From assembly GCA_023417935.1 (NCBI GenBank), contig JAEZDY010000024.1, positions 456,505-520,504 of the forward strand: a DNA stretch of 64,000 nucleotides, written 5' to 3'. This document shows, piece by piece, positions 1-9,979 of the stretch. The notes below the pieces were generated by a model. The model worked only from the letters and a program-made list of their open reading frames with translations, did not search any database and was not told the DNA's origin. This DNA comes from Bacteroidota bacterium (GTDB lineage: Bacteria > Bacteroidota > Bacteroidia > Bacteroidales > Lentimicrobiaceae). Position 1 is the stretch's first letter. Every line of letters begins with the position of its first letter. Made by a program: the position numbers and the translations under genes.

Positions 1-1312
1 CTTCAACAATATTAATTGTGATCTTACCTTTACCCGACATTGCATCAACAGCATTTTTAACGAGATTTTCTATTACCCAGTCGAAAAGCTGATAGTTGAG
101 CTTAGTAAGTATTATGGCATCAGCAGGAGGATTGATCTCGAAAACAACCATTCGTGAAGTTCTTGTTTTCAGATAATCAACCGAGTGATATATAACATCA
201 ACTATGTTCTCGGGCTTGAGGTTGGCAATTGAACCGATCTTTGAGAAACGTTCAGTTATGGTGCTAAGCCTGTTAACATCTTTCTGCAGTTCATCTATTG
301 TATCCTGATTAATGTTCTGGCCTCTCAGGTATTCCACCCATGCAATCATTGACGACAGCGGGGTTCCCAATTGGTGTGCAGTTTCTTTTGCAAGACCAAC
401 CCAAACCTGGTTCTGTTCTGAACGGCGGGCAATACTGAACAGTAGATATGACACGAGCAGAAATAAACTAACAATGGCGAGCTGTATGTAAGGGAAAAAA
501 CGTAATTGTGTGAGAACGTATGAGTCCTGGTAATAGATAAAGGTTTTTTGTCCGGTTATATCAATTTCAATGGGTTCATTGCTGCTGGCCATTGATTGAA
601 TTGTGTTCCTTACAAATGCTGAGTCTTTAATCAGTGTGCTGTCAATATTGCCATACTGAATGATATTGCGGCGGGTACTATCAGTAATTATAACCGGCAC
701 AGATGCAGAATTATCAGCTACTTCTTTGAAAAACGACTGAACAAGGTCGTTCAACACTACTTTCAGGTCGGAGAATAGTTTGGAGTCTTTATAGTAAAAA
801 TATATATAGTTTCCTGAATAATAGTCCATTACAATTGGAGGGTATGCAGAAAACTCCTCAAGCAATGCAGGGGTCATAACAGGGACTGTATCAGGATCAA
901 AATTTACATTTTTGGCTTCCCTGATATTGCCCTCATTATCTGAGAGTATTACCGGTATTGAAGTGTTGTTTGAGATAATCTTAAGGTAATAGCTTATATC
1001 GTCGTCAATATCTGACTGTACTGTTTTAATAGTGGCTTCAGCCAGCAGTTGAGCACGCTCCTGCTCTTCGGCGCTGATTTGTTTAAAGAATGTTTCAGTA
1101 TAGTTTACCAGGCGGGCTCTTTGTTGTATTGCATTTGCCCAGGTTGTGATCTTTCCTCGCTCGTCTTCTGCTATTTTACGTACAAGTGAATTGGTATACC
1201 ACAATGAAATGCTAACAATTACCAACGCTATAACAAATAACCATCTTTTCCAGGTTTTCTTCTGTTTGTATATGTCAGTTGCTTTAGGCCGGAAAATGGA
1301 GCGTATTTTCAT
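1..1312 (-). CDS. Sensor histidine kinase, C-terminus cut by the window edge
   Basis: Membrane sensor kinase, probably autophosphorylating on a histidine and passing phosphate to a response regulator outside the window. The reading frame is open from the ATG at 1312 to base 1, giving 437 residues. A membrane segment lies at about residues 20-38, an extracytoplasmic sensor region at about 40-275, and a second membrane segment at about 275-297. The H-box reads ETAHQLGTPLSS with the phospho-acceptor at about His313, and the N-box ENLVKNAVDAM is at about 417-427. The G boxes lie beyond the edge. No HAMP domain is evident between the second helix and the H-box. It follows the AsmA-like gene by 36 bp but has its own -7 box. 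The ligand is unknown. Confidence 0.9.
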   Translation of the reverse strand, partial: MKIRSIFRPKATDIYKQKKTWKRWLFVIALVIVSISLWYTNSLVRKIAEDERGKITTWANAIQQRARLVNYTETFFKQISAEEQERAQLLAEATIKTVQSDIDDDISYYLKIISNNTSIPVILSDNEGNIREAKNVNFDPDTVPVMTPALLEEFSAYPPIVMDYYSGNYIYFYYKDSKLFSDLKVVLNDLVQSFFKEVADNSASVPVIITDSTRRNIIQYGNIDSTLIKDSAFVRNTIQSMASSNEPIEIDITGQKTFIYYQDSYVLTQLRFFPYIQLAIVSLFLLVSYLLFSIARRSEQNQVWVGLAKETAHQLGTPLSSMIAWVEYLRGQNINQDTIDELQKDVNRLSTITERFSKIGSIANLKPENIVDVIYHSVDYLKTRTSRMVVFEINPPADAIILTKLNYQLFDWVIENLVKNAVDAMSGKGKITINIVE

Positions 1313-1335
1313 TCAGTGCTTTACGGTTCTAACTA

Positions 1336-1343
1336 CAAATATA
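1336..1343 (-). promoter_or_regulatory. -7 box (TATATTTG) for the sensor kinase
   Basis: The minus strand reads TATATTTG, a full match to the Bacteroidota primary sigma factor -7 consensus TAnnTTTG, 23 nt before the kinase ATG and just after the stop of the upstream AsmA-like gene. I see no clear -33 element. Confidence 0.5.
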
Positions 1344-1348
1344 AGGCG

Positions 1349-3862
1349 TTATTTAGTTTCATCCCACTCAATCTCGAATTCAACAGGTTTAACACCGGTT
1401 GAAGGGCTTACAGCAGGATTGTCCTTTGTATCTTTCTTCCCAAATTCTTTTTGAATGACATCTCTGAATACCTTTTTCTCATTTTTGAAGTCGTCAACTA
1501 TTTTACCTTTAACTGCTTTGGTGTCATATTGCACTATTGGGTCATTTATTGGTCCGCTCAGCTTCAGGAACAGGCGTGGCTTTCCGTACCCGTCATCTTC
1601 AATATATTTGACTTCTTCAACATTTCTTTTCCTTTTGGCCCTAAGCACATCAGAAAGCAACATGTTAACATGGTAATCAATATCATTTCCAAATGTATGA
1701 GTTCCATACCCAGCCAGATCAAGGGCTGATGACTTGATCTCCATGCGGGGTATCAAGACTGTTTTGCGTGTTATTTCAATCCGGTTCCTTAAAGTTTCAA
1801 ACCTGACATTTTTTAGTTCAGATGCATCAAGAAATCTCGATAAAGCCTGCAGAGGCTCAAAATCATTAAGTTCACCGTTTCTTATCTCCACATCGGCAAT
1901 TGCCTCAATAGTTTCAGTGTTTACACTAAAATCGCTATACAGATTTGTGGCGAAATCTACTGAGGCATTGGAGGTGCCTTTCAGATTACTGCTAACTATG
2001 CTGTTTTGACCGAATTCATTGAACTGGTAGAAGAATTTAGTAATGTTCACATCTTTGAACTCAGCTTTTGTAACAATACGTGCCTTATTTCCATAACGCC
2101 CATTTATCAGACCGTTGGCAGTAATTGAACCGTCGAGGGCATTAATGATAATATTCGATCCTCGGAGTATATCGTTCTCAAGCACAAAAATACCAGTAAT
2201 GTCATTGGTTATAAGTTTTTTATAAGTAAGCGAGTTAACACTTAGCAGTACCTTGAATGATATATGGGGAGGAAACATGCTTGTTGATACTGATGGATTT
2301 GTTTTTGTACCAACAAGAGCCAGTATATCTTCCAATATTAATTTCCCTGAAGAGAGATTGAGGGAAGCATATATATTTTGTTTTTCATTCAGTAGGTGGC
2401 TAACCAGATTTTCAATGTAACCGTTTGCTTTTAAATCAGATGTTCCAATGGTACAGGTTAGTCCGCTGAAATGGAGCTTATTGTCATTGAATTCTATGAG
2501 TCCGTCAATTTCACTGATTCGGTTTTTATTATACTCAAATCCGGCATTCATTAATGAAACCTGGCCGGTTAGGTTTTTGTCTATCCGGGTACCAGGTTTA
2601 AATTGACCGTTATAATTTAAATCAGCTATCAATTTCCCCTTGAAGTCTTTTATTTCTGAACTTTCAATCAATGAGGCAAATTCTGAAGCGTCAGCCTGTA
2701 CACTCAGCGCCATGTTCACTTGGGGGTCGTTGAAATTCCTTATCGTGGTGCTACCCTTTACTTTGCCTGTTTTTATGTTCCCCGTAAATGAGGTAAGATT
2801 CAGCACTTCTGAGTTTGCTAATCCTTTATAAGTAAAAGTGCCACTGGTGTTTATGTCTTTAAGTGCAAACTTTTTCGAAGTATAGTCAAACTTACCGCCT
2901 GTTATATCAAAAGTTGTGGTGACAGCCAAAGCTGATATGCGGGTAACAGGACCTTTTAATGTACCTTCAGCTTTGATTCTTCCACTTACATCATAACCTG
3001 CCAATACTTTAGCTAATCGCTCAGGAATAACTGCAACAATGTTTTTTACTTCTGAATTGAGGGAAGTAATTTTAAAATCAACTGTTGGTATAGAGCCATA
3101 ATTGTAGTTGCCATTAAACTTTGTGCTTATGCCGGCGAAAATTACATTTGACTCCCGAAAGTCAAGATCTTTCCTGAGGGTATTTATATCAACCGAAGAT
3201 TCAATAGTAGCCTGGCCCTGAGGTAGTACTTTTTCCCCGGCAATTATCAAACGTTCATTAAAGCAATCACCCTTAAGTTTCATCAGGAACTCATCCTGTT
3301 GAATCGATCCTTTAATAAGCATGTCACTCACAGCTACTGCTATATCATCATTGCGTTTGATATTTCTGTAATAAACCTTTGAGGATGTTAATGTAAGGCG
3401 TTGTATATTGAATTTCACTGATTCATTGCCAGAACCTGTTGATTTCTTCCAAATGTTATAGTTATTCCTTCCCTGCTCATCCTCATATATAGTAAGTGAT
3501 GCATTATGTATTGCAATACTATGAATAGAGTACCGTCCGGTAATAATATTAATCAGGTTAAACTTGAGGGCAATTCTTTCAGCATGCAATAGTCCGGGGG
3601 CATTTATAAGATCAGCAGGAGGCTGCATTGCTGTATTTGTAAGTATTAATGAGGCGTAAGGGAAGGAACGTATTATACTAATTTCTGTTCCGTCTACTGT
3701 TGCTTTAACGGCCAGATGCTTATTAAGCTCTCCAACTATTAATTGTCTAACCTTGTCACCATTGAAATATTGGAAAAGTAGAATTGATCCAATTGCAACC
3801 GGTATAATAATAACCAACACCAATAAAAGCTTCTTCAGAATTCTATGCTTGGTTTCCGGCAT
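1349..3862 (-). CDS. AsmA-like outer-membrane biogenesis protein
   Basis: Large inner-membrane-anchored periplasmic protein of the AsmA superfamily. The family is related to bridge-like lipid transfer proteins and affects outer-membrane assembly. The 837 residues start with a basic stretch and one hydrophobic anchor (about residues 10-30, rich in L, V and I). The rest is long, beta-rich and repetitive, with an AsmA-C-like region in the last third (the NVRFETLRNRIEI and DLAGYGTHTFGNDIDYHVNM stretches). The C-terminal tail is charged. It starts 14 nt after the dxs stop, so it is probably co-transcribed with dxs. Assignment rests on overall architecture and the anchor-plus-SFPYASLIL start; the exact subfamily is unsure. 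Confidence 0.85.
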   Translation of the reverse strand: MPETKHRILKKLLLVLVIIIPVAIGSILLFQYFNGDKVRQLIVGELNKHLAVKATVDGTEISIIRSFPYASLILTNTAMQPPADLINAPGLLHAERIALKFNLINIITGRYSIHSIAIHNASLTIYEDEQGRNNYNIWKKSTGSGNESVKFNIQRLTLTSSKVYYRNIKRNDDIAVAVSDMLIKGSIQQDEFLMKLKGDCFNERLIIAGEKVLPQGQATIESSVDINTLRKDLDFRESNVIFAGISTKFNGNYNYGSIPTVDFKITSLNSEVKNIVAVIPERLAKVLAGYDVSGRIKAEGTLKGPVTRISALAVTTTFDITGGKFDYTSKKFALKDINTSGTFTYKGLANSEVLNLTSFTGNIKTGKVKGSTTIRNFNDPQVNMALSVQADASEFASLIESSEIKDFKGKLIADLNYNGQFKPGTRIDKNLTGQVSLMNAGFEYNKNRISEIDGLIEFNDNKLHFSGLTCTIGTSDLKANGYIENLVSHLLNEKQNIYASLNLSSGKLILEDILALVGTKTNPSVSTSMFPPHISFKVLLSVNSLTYKKLITNDITGIFVLENDILRGSNIIINALDGSITANGLINGRYGNKARIVTKAEFKDVNITKFFYQFNEFGQNSIVSSNLKGTSNASVDFATNLYSDFSVNTETIEAIADVEIRNGELNDFEPLQALSRFLDASELKNVRFETLRNRIEITRKTVLIPRMEIKSSALDLAGYGTHTFGNDIDYHVNMLLSDVLRAKRKRNVEEVKYIEDDGYGKPRLFLKLSGPINDPIVQYDTKAVKGKIVDDFKNEKKVFRDVIQKEFGKKDTKDNPAVSPSTGVKPVEFEIEWDETK

Positions 3863-3876
3863 GAGTGCAGATAAAT

Positions 3877-5811
3877 TTACGTTTTAGTAACGGCATTCGC
3901 AGGCATTAATTGCGTTATATCCAGAACAGCTTTTACAATACCATCGGCATCAAAACCACATAGTGCGTATAAATGATCAGGCTTACCATGTGGAATAAAA
4001 TCATCAGGTATACCCAGCATGGTTATATGTCTACTGTAATGATGTTTAGTCATAAATTCAAGAACTGTATTTCCAAACCCACCTTTTAAAGTGCCATCCT
4101 CTACTGTTATTACTCCCCCGTATGAGCTAAAGACTTCATGCAATATCTCCTCATCAATGGGCTTTAGAAAACGCATGTCGTAATGCGCTGGTACTATATT
4201 TTTTTCGGCCAGAATGCTGATAGCTTGTTTCACAAAATTACCGGGATGCCCTAAGCTTAGGATTGCAATATCTGTGCCATCAGACACATGCCGGCCTTTT
4301 CCTGTTTGTATTTGTTCAAAGGCACGATGCCAGTTTGTACTGGCACAACTCCCTCTTGGATAGCGAATAACATAAGGTCCATTACCTGGTAGTTGTGCCG
4401 AGTACATTAAGTTTCGCAAATCCTGTCCATTCATTGGAGCTGATATGGTTAAACCGGGAATTGCATTCAAATAAGCCAGATCATAAGCACCATGGTGTGT
4501 AGGACCATCTTCGCCAACAATACCAGCTCTGTCAAGACAAAGTACTACTGGCAATTGCTGCAGGGCAACATCATGAATAATCTGGTCATAAGAGCGTTGC
4601 ATAAAAGATGAGTATATATTGCAGTAAGGAATCAATCCTTCAGCAGCCATACCTGCTGCAAAAGTTACCGCATGCTGTTCAGCAATACCAACATCAAAAG
4701 CCCTGTGTGGCATTTCATTCATCATCAGGTTAAGAGAGCACCCGGTGGGCATAGCGGGGGTAATGCCTACAATCTGTTCATTTTCACGGGCCAACTCAAG
4801 AATTGTTTGCCCAAAAACATCCTGATATCTTGAAGGTGAATTTTCAGGTGTTGTATTAATAAGTTCGCCTGTTTTCTTATCAAATTTCCCCGGGGCATGA
4901 TATAGTATCTGTTGTTGCTCAGCTTTCTCAAAACCTTTACCCTTAACCGTAATGACATGCAACAGCTTAGGCCCAGGAATATCTCTAAGGTCGTGAAGCA
5001 ACTTAACAAGTTTAATGACATCATGTCCGTCAACAGGTCCTAAATATCTGAAATTGAATGCTTCAAACAGATTGCAGTTATCAAAAATTGTTGATTTAAC
5101 TGCCTTTGTCAATTGTTTTACTACTGAGCGGGAGTTTGAACCGTATCTTGTGTTGCCTCCCATCATGTACCATACTTTATCTTTAAGCTTCTTATAAAAG
5201 CGGGAGGTCACAATATCAATAAAATACTCACGTAACGCGCCAACGCTTTTGTCAATAGCAATGCCGTTATCATTAAGTATTACCAGCAAATTCGTATCAG
5301 AAATGCCAGCGTTGTTAAGCGCTTCCATAGCCATGCCACCGGTTAATGCACCATCACCAATAACTGCTATATGCTGCCGGCTGTTGTTGTTCATCAGTTT
5401 TGCGGCAGTGGCCATTCCTAACGCTGCAGAAATAGAAGTTGAAGCATGGCCAACCCCGAAAGCATCATAAATGCTTTCCTGCATTCGTGGAAACCCGCTG
5501 ATTCCAAACGCTTTTCTTATTGTTGAGAACTGTTCACGTCGACCGGTGATGATCTTATGAGCATAAGCCTGATGTCCAACATCCCATATTAGCTTATCAT
5601 CAGGCGTTTCAAAAACATAATGTATAGCAACAGCCAGTTCCACCGCACCAAGACTGGCACCCAGATGACCGGGGTTAGTTGAGCAAACTTCAATGATAAA
5701 TTGTCGGATTTCCTTGCATAGTTCTGGTAGCTGAGCTTCAGCCAGTTTACGCAAATCATCAGGACTATTTATTTGTTTTAAGAGAGCTCCAATACCAGGT
5801 GACATGATCAA
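3877..5811 (-). CDS. dxs: 1-deoxy-D-xylulose-5-phosphate synthase
   Basis: Thiamine-diphosphate enzyme that condenses pyruvate and glyceraldehyde 3-phosphate, the first step of the MEP isoprenoid pathway in the cytosol. The 644-residue length is normal. Recognisable parts are DVGHQAYAHKIITGR near residue 80, the ThDP motif GDGALTGGMAMEALNNAG near 150, GPVDGHD in the middle, the transketolase pyrimidine region with DVGIAEQHAVTFAAG, and the GEDGPTHHG segment. A second ATG two codons in (MSPGIG) is an equally good start. It heads the unit dxs - AsmA-like gene and is divergent from trkA; a -7 box lies 13 nt upstream. Confidence 0.97.
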   Translation of the reverse strand: MIMSPGIGALLKQINSPDDLRKLAEAQLPELCKEIRQFIIEVCSTNPGHLGASLGAVELAVAIHYVFETPDDKLIWDVGHQAYAHKIITGRREQFSTIRKAFGISGFPRMQESIYDAFGVGHASTSISAALGMATAAKLMNNNSRQHIAVIGDGALTGGMAMEALNNAGISDTNLLVILNDNGIAIDKSVGALREYFIDIVTSRFYKKLKDKVWYMMGGNTRYGSNSRSVVKQLTKAVKSTIFDNCNLFEAFNFRYLGPVDGHDVIKLVKLLHDLRDIPGPKLLHVITVKGKGFEKAEQQQILYHAPGKFDKKTGELINTTPENSPSRYQDVFGQTILELARENEQIVGITPAMPTGCSLNLMMNEMPHRAFDVGIAEQHAVTFAAGMAAEGLIPYCNIYSSFMQRSYDQIIHDVALQQLPVVLCLDRAGIVGEDGPTHHGAYDLAYLNAIPGLTISAPMNGQDLRNLMYSAQLPGNGPYVIRYPRGSCASTNWHRAFEQIQTGKGRHVSDGTDIAILSLGHPGNFVKQAISILAEKNIVPAHYDMRFLKPIDEEILHEVFSSYGGVITVEDGTLKGGFGNTVLEFMTKHHYSRHITMLGIPDDFIPHGKPDHLYALCGFDADGIVKAVLDITQLMPANAVTKT

Positions 5812-5823
5812 ATATTAATACCG

Positions 5824-5831
5824 CAAAGTTA
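5824..5831 (-). promoter_or_regulatory. -7 box (TAACTTTG) for dxs
   Basis: Minus-strand TAACTTTG matches TAnnTTTG and lies 13 nt before the dxs start, giving a very short leader. It sits back to back with the trkA -7 box 15 bp away, so the two promoters probably exclude one another. Confidence 0.55.
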
Positions 5832-5845
5832 ACGCCAAAATGTGT

Positions 5846-5853
5846 TACTTTTG
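5846..5853 (+). promoter_or_regulatory. -7 box (TACTTTTG) and strong RBS for trkA
   Basis: TACTTTTG matches TAnnTTTG 31 nt before the trkA ATG. The leader contains AAGGAGGA at 5873-5880, three bases before the ATG. Such a strong Shine-Dalgarno is unusual in this phylum and fixes the trkA start. Confidence 0.55.
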
Positions 5854-5883
5854 CCCTGTTAATTTATCCATCAAGGAGGATAC

Positions 5884-7224
5884 ATGAATATAATTATTGC
5901 CGGCGACGGAGAAGTTGGATTCCATCTGGCTAAAATGCTTTCCGGTGAAAACCACAATATTACAATTGTGGATCCACATCAGGAGCTCCTGAAACTGATT
6001 GAAACCCATACAGATCTTCTAACCATAACAGGCGATTCTTCTTCAATTGAAGTGCTTGAACAAGCCAATGTGAGAGGGGCTGATTTGTTGATTTCAGTAG
6101 TGCATGATGAAAAAATTAACATCACTACATGTGCCATAGGCAAAAAACTGGGTGCACGCCGTACAATTGCCCGCATTAATAATGTAGAGTACCTGACCAA
6201 TGAGAACCGGGAACTAATGCGATCATTAGGCATCGATTCAATGGTTTGTCCGGAGCGTATTGCTTCAAAGGAGATTGTTAAGTTAATCAAGCAACCCGCA
6301 GCTACTGAAATATTTGATTTCACTGATAACAAACTCTCACTTCTACTTATCAAGCTTGACGAAAAGGCTTTGGTTCTAAACAAGAGCTTAAACCAAATAG
6401 CTTCAGAAAACCCCAAGCTCGACTTCAGGGCTGTTGCTATTCATCGAAATAACAAGACAATTATTCCTAAAGGTGATGATGTTTTCAAGCTAAATGACCT
6501 TGCCTATGTTATAACCAAGCCTCAGGGTATTGATTCATTAATGCGCTTAGGTGGGAAAGAAATTGTTGAAATAAGAAATGTTATGATTGTAGGCGGTGGT
6601 AGGATTGGCAGGAAGACTGCACAACTGCTTGAAAGAGAAATGAACGTTAAGCTGATTGAAATGGATAAGGATCGTGCCTTTGACCTTATTGATCAGCTTG
6701 AAAAAACGCTCATTATCAACGCCGATGCGCGTGATATAGAGCTTCTTGAAGATGAAGGCATAAGGAATATGGATGCATTCATCGCTGTAACTGATGACTA
6801 CGAAACCAACATTTTAACATGTTTGCTCGCTCAGCGCTTTGGGGTGAAACGAGTTATACCTTTAGTTGAGAATATTGACTACATAAGCATCTCACAGAGC
6901 ATTGGTATAGAAACTGTTATCAATAAAAAACTCATAACTGCATCCTACATTGTGGGATTTACAATGAACGCTGATGTTAAATCAACAAAATGCCTTAGCG
7001 GTGTTGATGCTGAAGTATTTGAATTTTTGGTAAAACCAGGCTCTGTTGCCACTAAAAAGCAGATCAAACAACTTGATTGTCCCAGAGGAAGCATTATCGG
7101 CGGCATCGTTAGAGGAGATACCAGTTTTATTGCCATTGGCGACTTCCAGATAAAAGAAGGTGATACGGTTGTTATATTCGCATTACCCGAAGCTGTAAGC
7201 AGAGTCCAGAACCTCTTTAATTAA
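5884..7224 (+). CDS. trkA: Trk potassium uptake regulatory subunit TrkA
   Basis: Cytoplasmic NAD-binding gating subunit of the Trk potassium transporter. The 446 residues hold two tandem RCK units. The first Rossmann fold opens with GDGEVGFHLA at about residues 7-16 followed by TrkA-C to about 220. The second opens with VGGGRIGRKTA at about residue 236 with its TrkA-C domain ending the protein. This doubled form is typical of TrkA. The membrane subunit TrkH follows 12 nt downstream, so the pair is an operon. The start follows a strong Shine-Dalgarno. Confidence 0.96.
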   Translation: MNIIIAGDGEVGFHLAKMLSGENHNITIVDPHQELLKLIETHTDLLTITGDSSSIEVLEQANVRGADLLISVVHDEKINITTCAIGKKLGARRTIARINNVEYLTNENRELMRSLGIDSMVCPERIASKEIVKLIKQPAATEIFDFTDNKLSLLLIKLDEKALVLNKSLNQIASENPKLDFRAVAIHRNNKTIIPKGDDVFKLNDLAYVITKPQGIDSLMRLGGKEIVEIRNVMIVGGGRIGRKTAQLLEREMNVKLIEMDKDRAFDLIDQLEKTLIINADARDIELLEDEGIRNMDAFIAVTDDYETNILTCLLAQRFGVKRVIPLVENIDYISISQSIGIETVINKKLITASYIVGFTMNADVKSTKCLSGVDAEVFEFLVKPGSVATKKQIKQLDCPRGSIIGGIVRGDTSFIAIGDFQIKEGDTVVIFALPEAVSRVQNLFN

Positions 7225-7236
7225 TATCAGTATAGC

Positions 7237-8736
7237 ATGAGCACTATTCGTGATATAAACAGGTATGCTATACTAAAAGTGCTTGGAGTACTGCTTATTA
7301 TTGAAGGTCTGTTTATGTTGTTAAGCCTTGTTCCTTCAGCATGGTATGACCAACAATGTTTATCAAACCTTAAATTACTTGATCCAACACACGATTTCCT
7401 TCCGTTATTAATTTCAGGTGTGATTGCTCTAACTATCGGAAGTTCACTTTATCTGTTTAACCGAAATCTTGATCAGAATAGTATTGGCAAGCGTGAAGGT
7501 TATATAATTGTATCTTTATCGTGGGTGGCAATCTCTATATTTGGAGCCTTACCATTTATGTTAAGTGGCGTGACCACCAACTACACAGATGCTTTCTTTG
7601 AAACCATGTCAGGGTTCACCACCACAGGTGCATCAATCTTTTCTGATATTGAAGCTTTACCAAAGGGCATACTCTTTTGGCGTGCTCTTACACAATGGAT
7701 AGGAGGTATGGGAATTATTGTACTTTCACTGGCAGTGCTGCCTATTTTAGGTATTGGAGGAATGCAGTTATTTGTTGCGGAAGTTCCCGGTGTAACACCC
7801 GATAAGCTTACACCCCGTATTACACAAACTGCAAAGAACCTATGGGTAATATACGTTGCATTGACATTATTCTGTACTGCCTTTCTTATATTCGGAGGGT
7901 TAAGTATTTATGATGCACTTTGTCACTCTTTCACTACATTGTCAACCGGGGGATTTGGCACAAAGAATGACTCTGTGGCTAGCTTTTCACCATATCTGCA
8001 GATGGTGTTGATTGTTTTTATGTATCTGGCTGGTATAAATTTCTCGCTCCACTTTTTCGCGTTAAAGCGCAGATTTAAATACATTTTTAGTAATGAAGAA
8101 CTAAAGAATTACACCTATATCATATTACTATCTACGGTAATTATTACAGGGGCACTGCTCATTCTGAAAAATGTGGCTTTTGGTAAGGCACTCATTGATT
8201 CCCTGTTTCAGGTTGTTTCAATCATAACAACAACTGGCTTTGTTAGTGCTGATTATCTTACCTGGCCAACGTATGCCTGGCTGATCATATTTCTGCTTAT
8301 GTTTATTGGTGGGTGCGCAGGTTCAACTGGTGGAGGGATAAAGATTGTAAGAATTGTATTATTGTTTAAAAACAGCAAGCTTGAGTTAAAAAGGCTTATT
8401 CATCCACAGGCATTGATACCGGTTAGGTTGAACGGTAAATCTATTCCCCAGCATATTATATTCAATGTTCTGGCTTTCTTTTTAATCTACATAGTCATTT
8501 TTGCCATGGGCTCATTAGCCGTTTCAATGATGGGTCTTGATTTTGAATCATCAATAGGCGCAGTTGCTGCAAGCCTTGGTAATATTGGACCTGGAATAGG
8601 CACTGTAGGGCCAGTATTAAACTTTTCACTTGTGCCTGATGCAGGAAAGTGGCTCCTTGCTTTTTTAATGCTTCTTGGCCGTTTGGAATTGTTTACAGTC
8701 CTCATTCTTTTTTCTGCAGCATTTTGGAATAAGTAG
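7237..8736 (+). CDS. trkH: Trk potassium transporter membrane subunit TrkH
   Basis: Potassium-translocating membrane subunit of the TrkAH system. The 499 residues carry about ten hydrophobic helices and the four selectivity-filter re-entrant loops of the SKT superfamily: TTTGASIF, TLSTGGFGT, TTTGFVS and LGNIGPG. A GGCAGSTGGGIK stretch before the last third is the flexible loop found in TrkH. It is translated just after trkA and ends with a normal C-terminus (LELFTVLILF then a short polar tail). Confidence 0.96.
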   Translation: MSTIRDINRYAILKVLGVLLIIEGLFMLLSLVPSAWYDQQCLSNLKLLDPTHDFLPLLISGVIALTIGSSLYLFNRNLDQNSIGKREGYIIVSLSWVAISIFGALPFMLSGVTTNYTDAFFETMSGFTTTGASIFSDIEALPKGILFWRALTQWIGGMGIIVLSLAVLPILGIGGMQLFVAEVPGVTPDKLTPRITQTAKNLWVIYVALTLFCTAFLIFGGLSIYDALCHSFTTLSTGGFGTKNDSVASFSPYLQMVLIVFMYLAGINFSLHFFALKRRFKYIFSNEELKNYTYIILLSTVIITGALLILKNVAFGKALIDSLFQVVSIITTTGFVSADYLTWPTYAWLIIFLLMFIGGCAGSTGGGIKIVRIVLLFKNSKLELKRLIHPQALIPVRLNGKSIPQHIIFNVLAFFLIYIVIFAMGSLAVSMMGLDFESSIGAVAASLGNIGPGIGTVGPVLNFSLVPDAGKWLLAFLMLLGRLELFTVLILFSAAFWNK

Positions 8737-8786
8737 TAAAAAATGCATCAATTCTTATTACCTTTGATTTAATCAATCATTAAGTC

Positions 8787-9833
8787 ATGTTCTTAAAGAT
8801 AATCAAGACTTTACTGCTATTTATTTTTATAGTAGTTCTGTTGTTTGCCGGTTTCCTGGGGTGGCAAACATACTTTGAATTTAAGCCGGCAACTGAAGAT
8901 GTGCTCCTCCTCAATACCGAAGCTCCTGCTATTAATGATACTTTGACGCTGGTGACATGGAATACTGGATATTCAGGACTTGGGGCCGACATGGATTTCT
9001 TTTATGAAGGTGGCAAAATGGTACGTCCGCTACATGATCAGTATGAGAAATACCGGAATGCTGTATTGAAAAGGATAATTTCTTTTGATACAGCAGCATT
9101 CATACTACTACAGGAGGTTGATACACTTTCACGGCGGAGCTACTATGAAAACCAATTCAGGTCAATTACTGAAAGTATGCCCGACTTCAGAAGTTACTTT
9201 GGCGTAAATTACAATGCCTGGGTACCTGTTCCTCCTAAGAGTCCAATGGGCAAGGTTAGAAGCGGATTAGTTACATTAAGCAAGTTCCCGCCCTCATCTG
9301 TGAAAAGAGTTTCTTACGAATCGTCATATAGTTGGCCAATGCGCTTGTTCCAGTTAAAGCGCTGTTATCTGGAAACACGTTACAATACCATGGATGGAAA
9401 GGAGCTTGTGCTTATTAATACGCACAACTCAGCATTTGGCGATGCAGCTACTCTGAGGGAAAAAGAATTAAGTACCTTGAAATCAAGAATGATTGATGAA
9501 TATGAAAAGGGCAATTACGTGATAATTGGTGGCGACTGGAATCAAAACCCTCCTACATTTGATTCAACTGTTGTTTTAACAGTTTACAAATCAAAAACAA
9601 TAAAACCCGGTATTCCTGTAGATTTCACTCCTCAAGGGTGGAAATATGCCTACGATCCATTGCATACGACTAACCGCGATGTGAACATTTCGTATAAGGA
9701 AGGGGAAACTGTTACAACCCTGATTGACTTCTTTGTCTTATCACCAAATGTAAATCTTCAATATGTAAAGACTGTGTTAACAGGTTTCTCTGAGGCTGAT
9801 CATCAACCTGTTGTAATGAGGGTTGATATTTAA
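8787..9833 (+). CDS. Endonuclease/exonuclease/phosphatase-family protein, membrane anchored
   Basis: EEP-fold metal-dependent phosphodiesterase or phosphatase. One N-terminal hydrophobic segment (about residues 5-25) anchors or exports the protein, so the catalytic domain is probably periplasmic. Core motifs are TWNTGYSGLG (metal Asn), LLQEVDT (metal Glu), GGDWNQNP (Asp and Asn) and the ADHQPVV end motif (catalytic His), in the expected order over 348 residues. Substrate cannot be told from sequence: nucleic acid, phosphoinositide-like and sphingomyelin headgroups are all used by this family. It is 50 nt after trkH, perhaps a separate transcript. Confidence 0.88.
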   Translation: MFLKIIKTLLLFIFIVVLLFAGFLGWQTYFEFKPATEDVLLLNTEAPAINDTLTLVTWNTGYSGLGADMDFFYEGGKMVRPLHDQYEKYRNAVLKRIISFDTAAFILLQEVDTLSRRSYYENQFRSITESMPDFRSYFGVNYNAWVPVPPKSPMGKVRSGLVTLSKFPPSSVKRVSYESSYSWPMRLFQLKRCYLETRYNTMDGKELVLINTHNSAFGDAATLREKELSTLKSRMIDEYEKGNYVIIGGDWNQNPPTFDSTVVLTVYKSKTIKPGIPVDFTPQGWKYAYDPLHTTNRDVNISYKEGETVTTLIDFFVLSPNVNLQYVKTVLTGFSEADHQPVVMRVDI

Positions 9834-9979
9834 AGGTTAAAGGCGACAGCGCTTTTCTTTTAGTTTACTTAAACGATTCATTGTAAACAGGCGAATTATG
9901 TTTTGACTATTAGTCAGATAGTGGATAGTTGTTCTTTTGTAAATTATCAGTTTTAGCAGAGATGTTTTATGGCTAATTG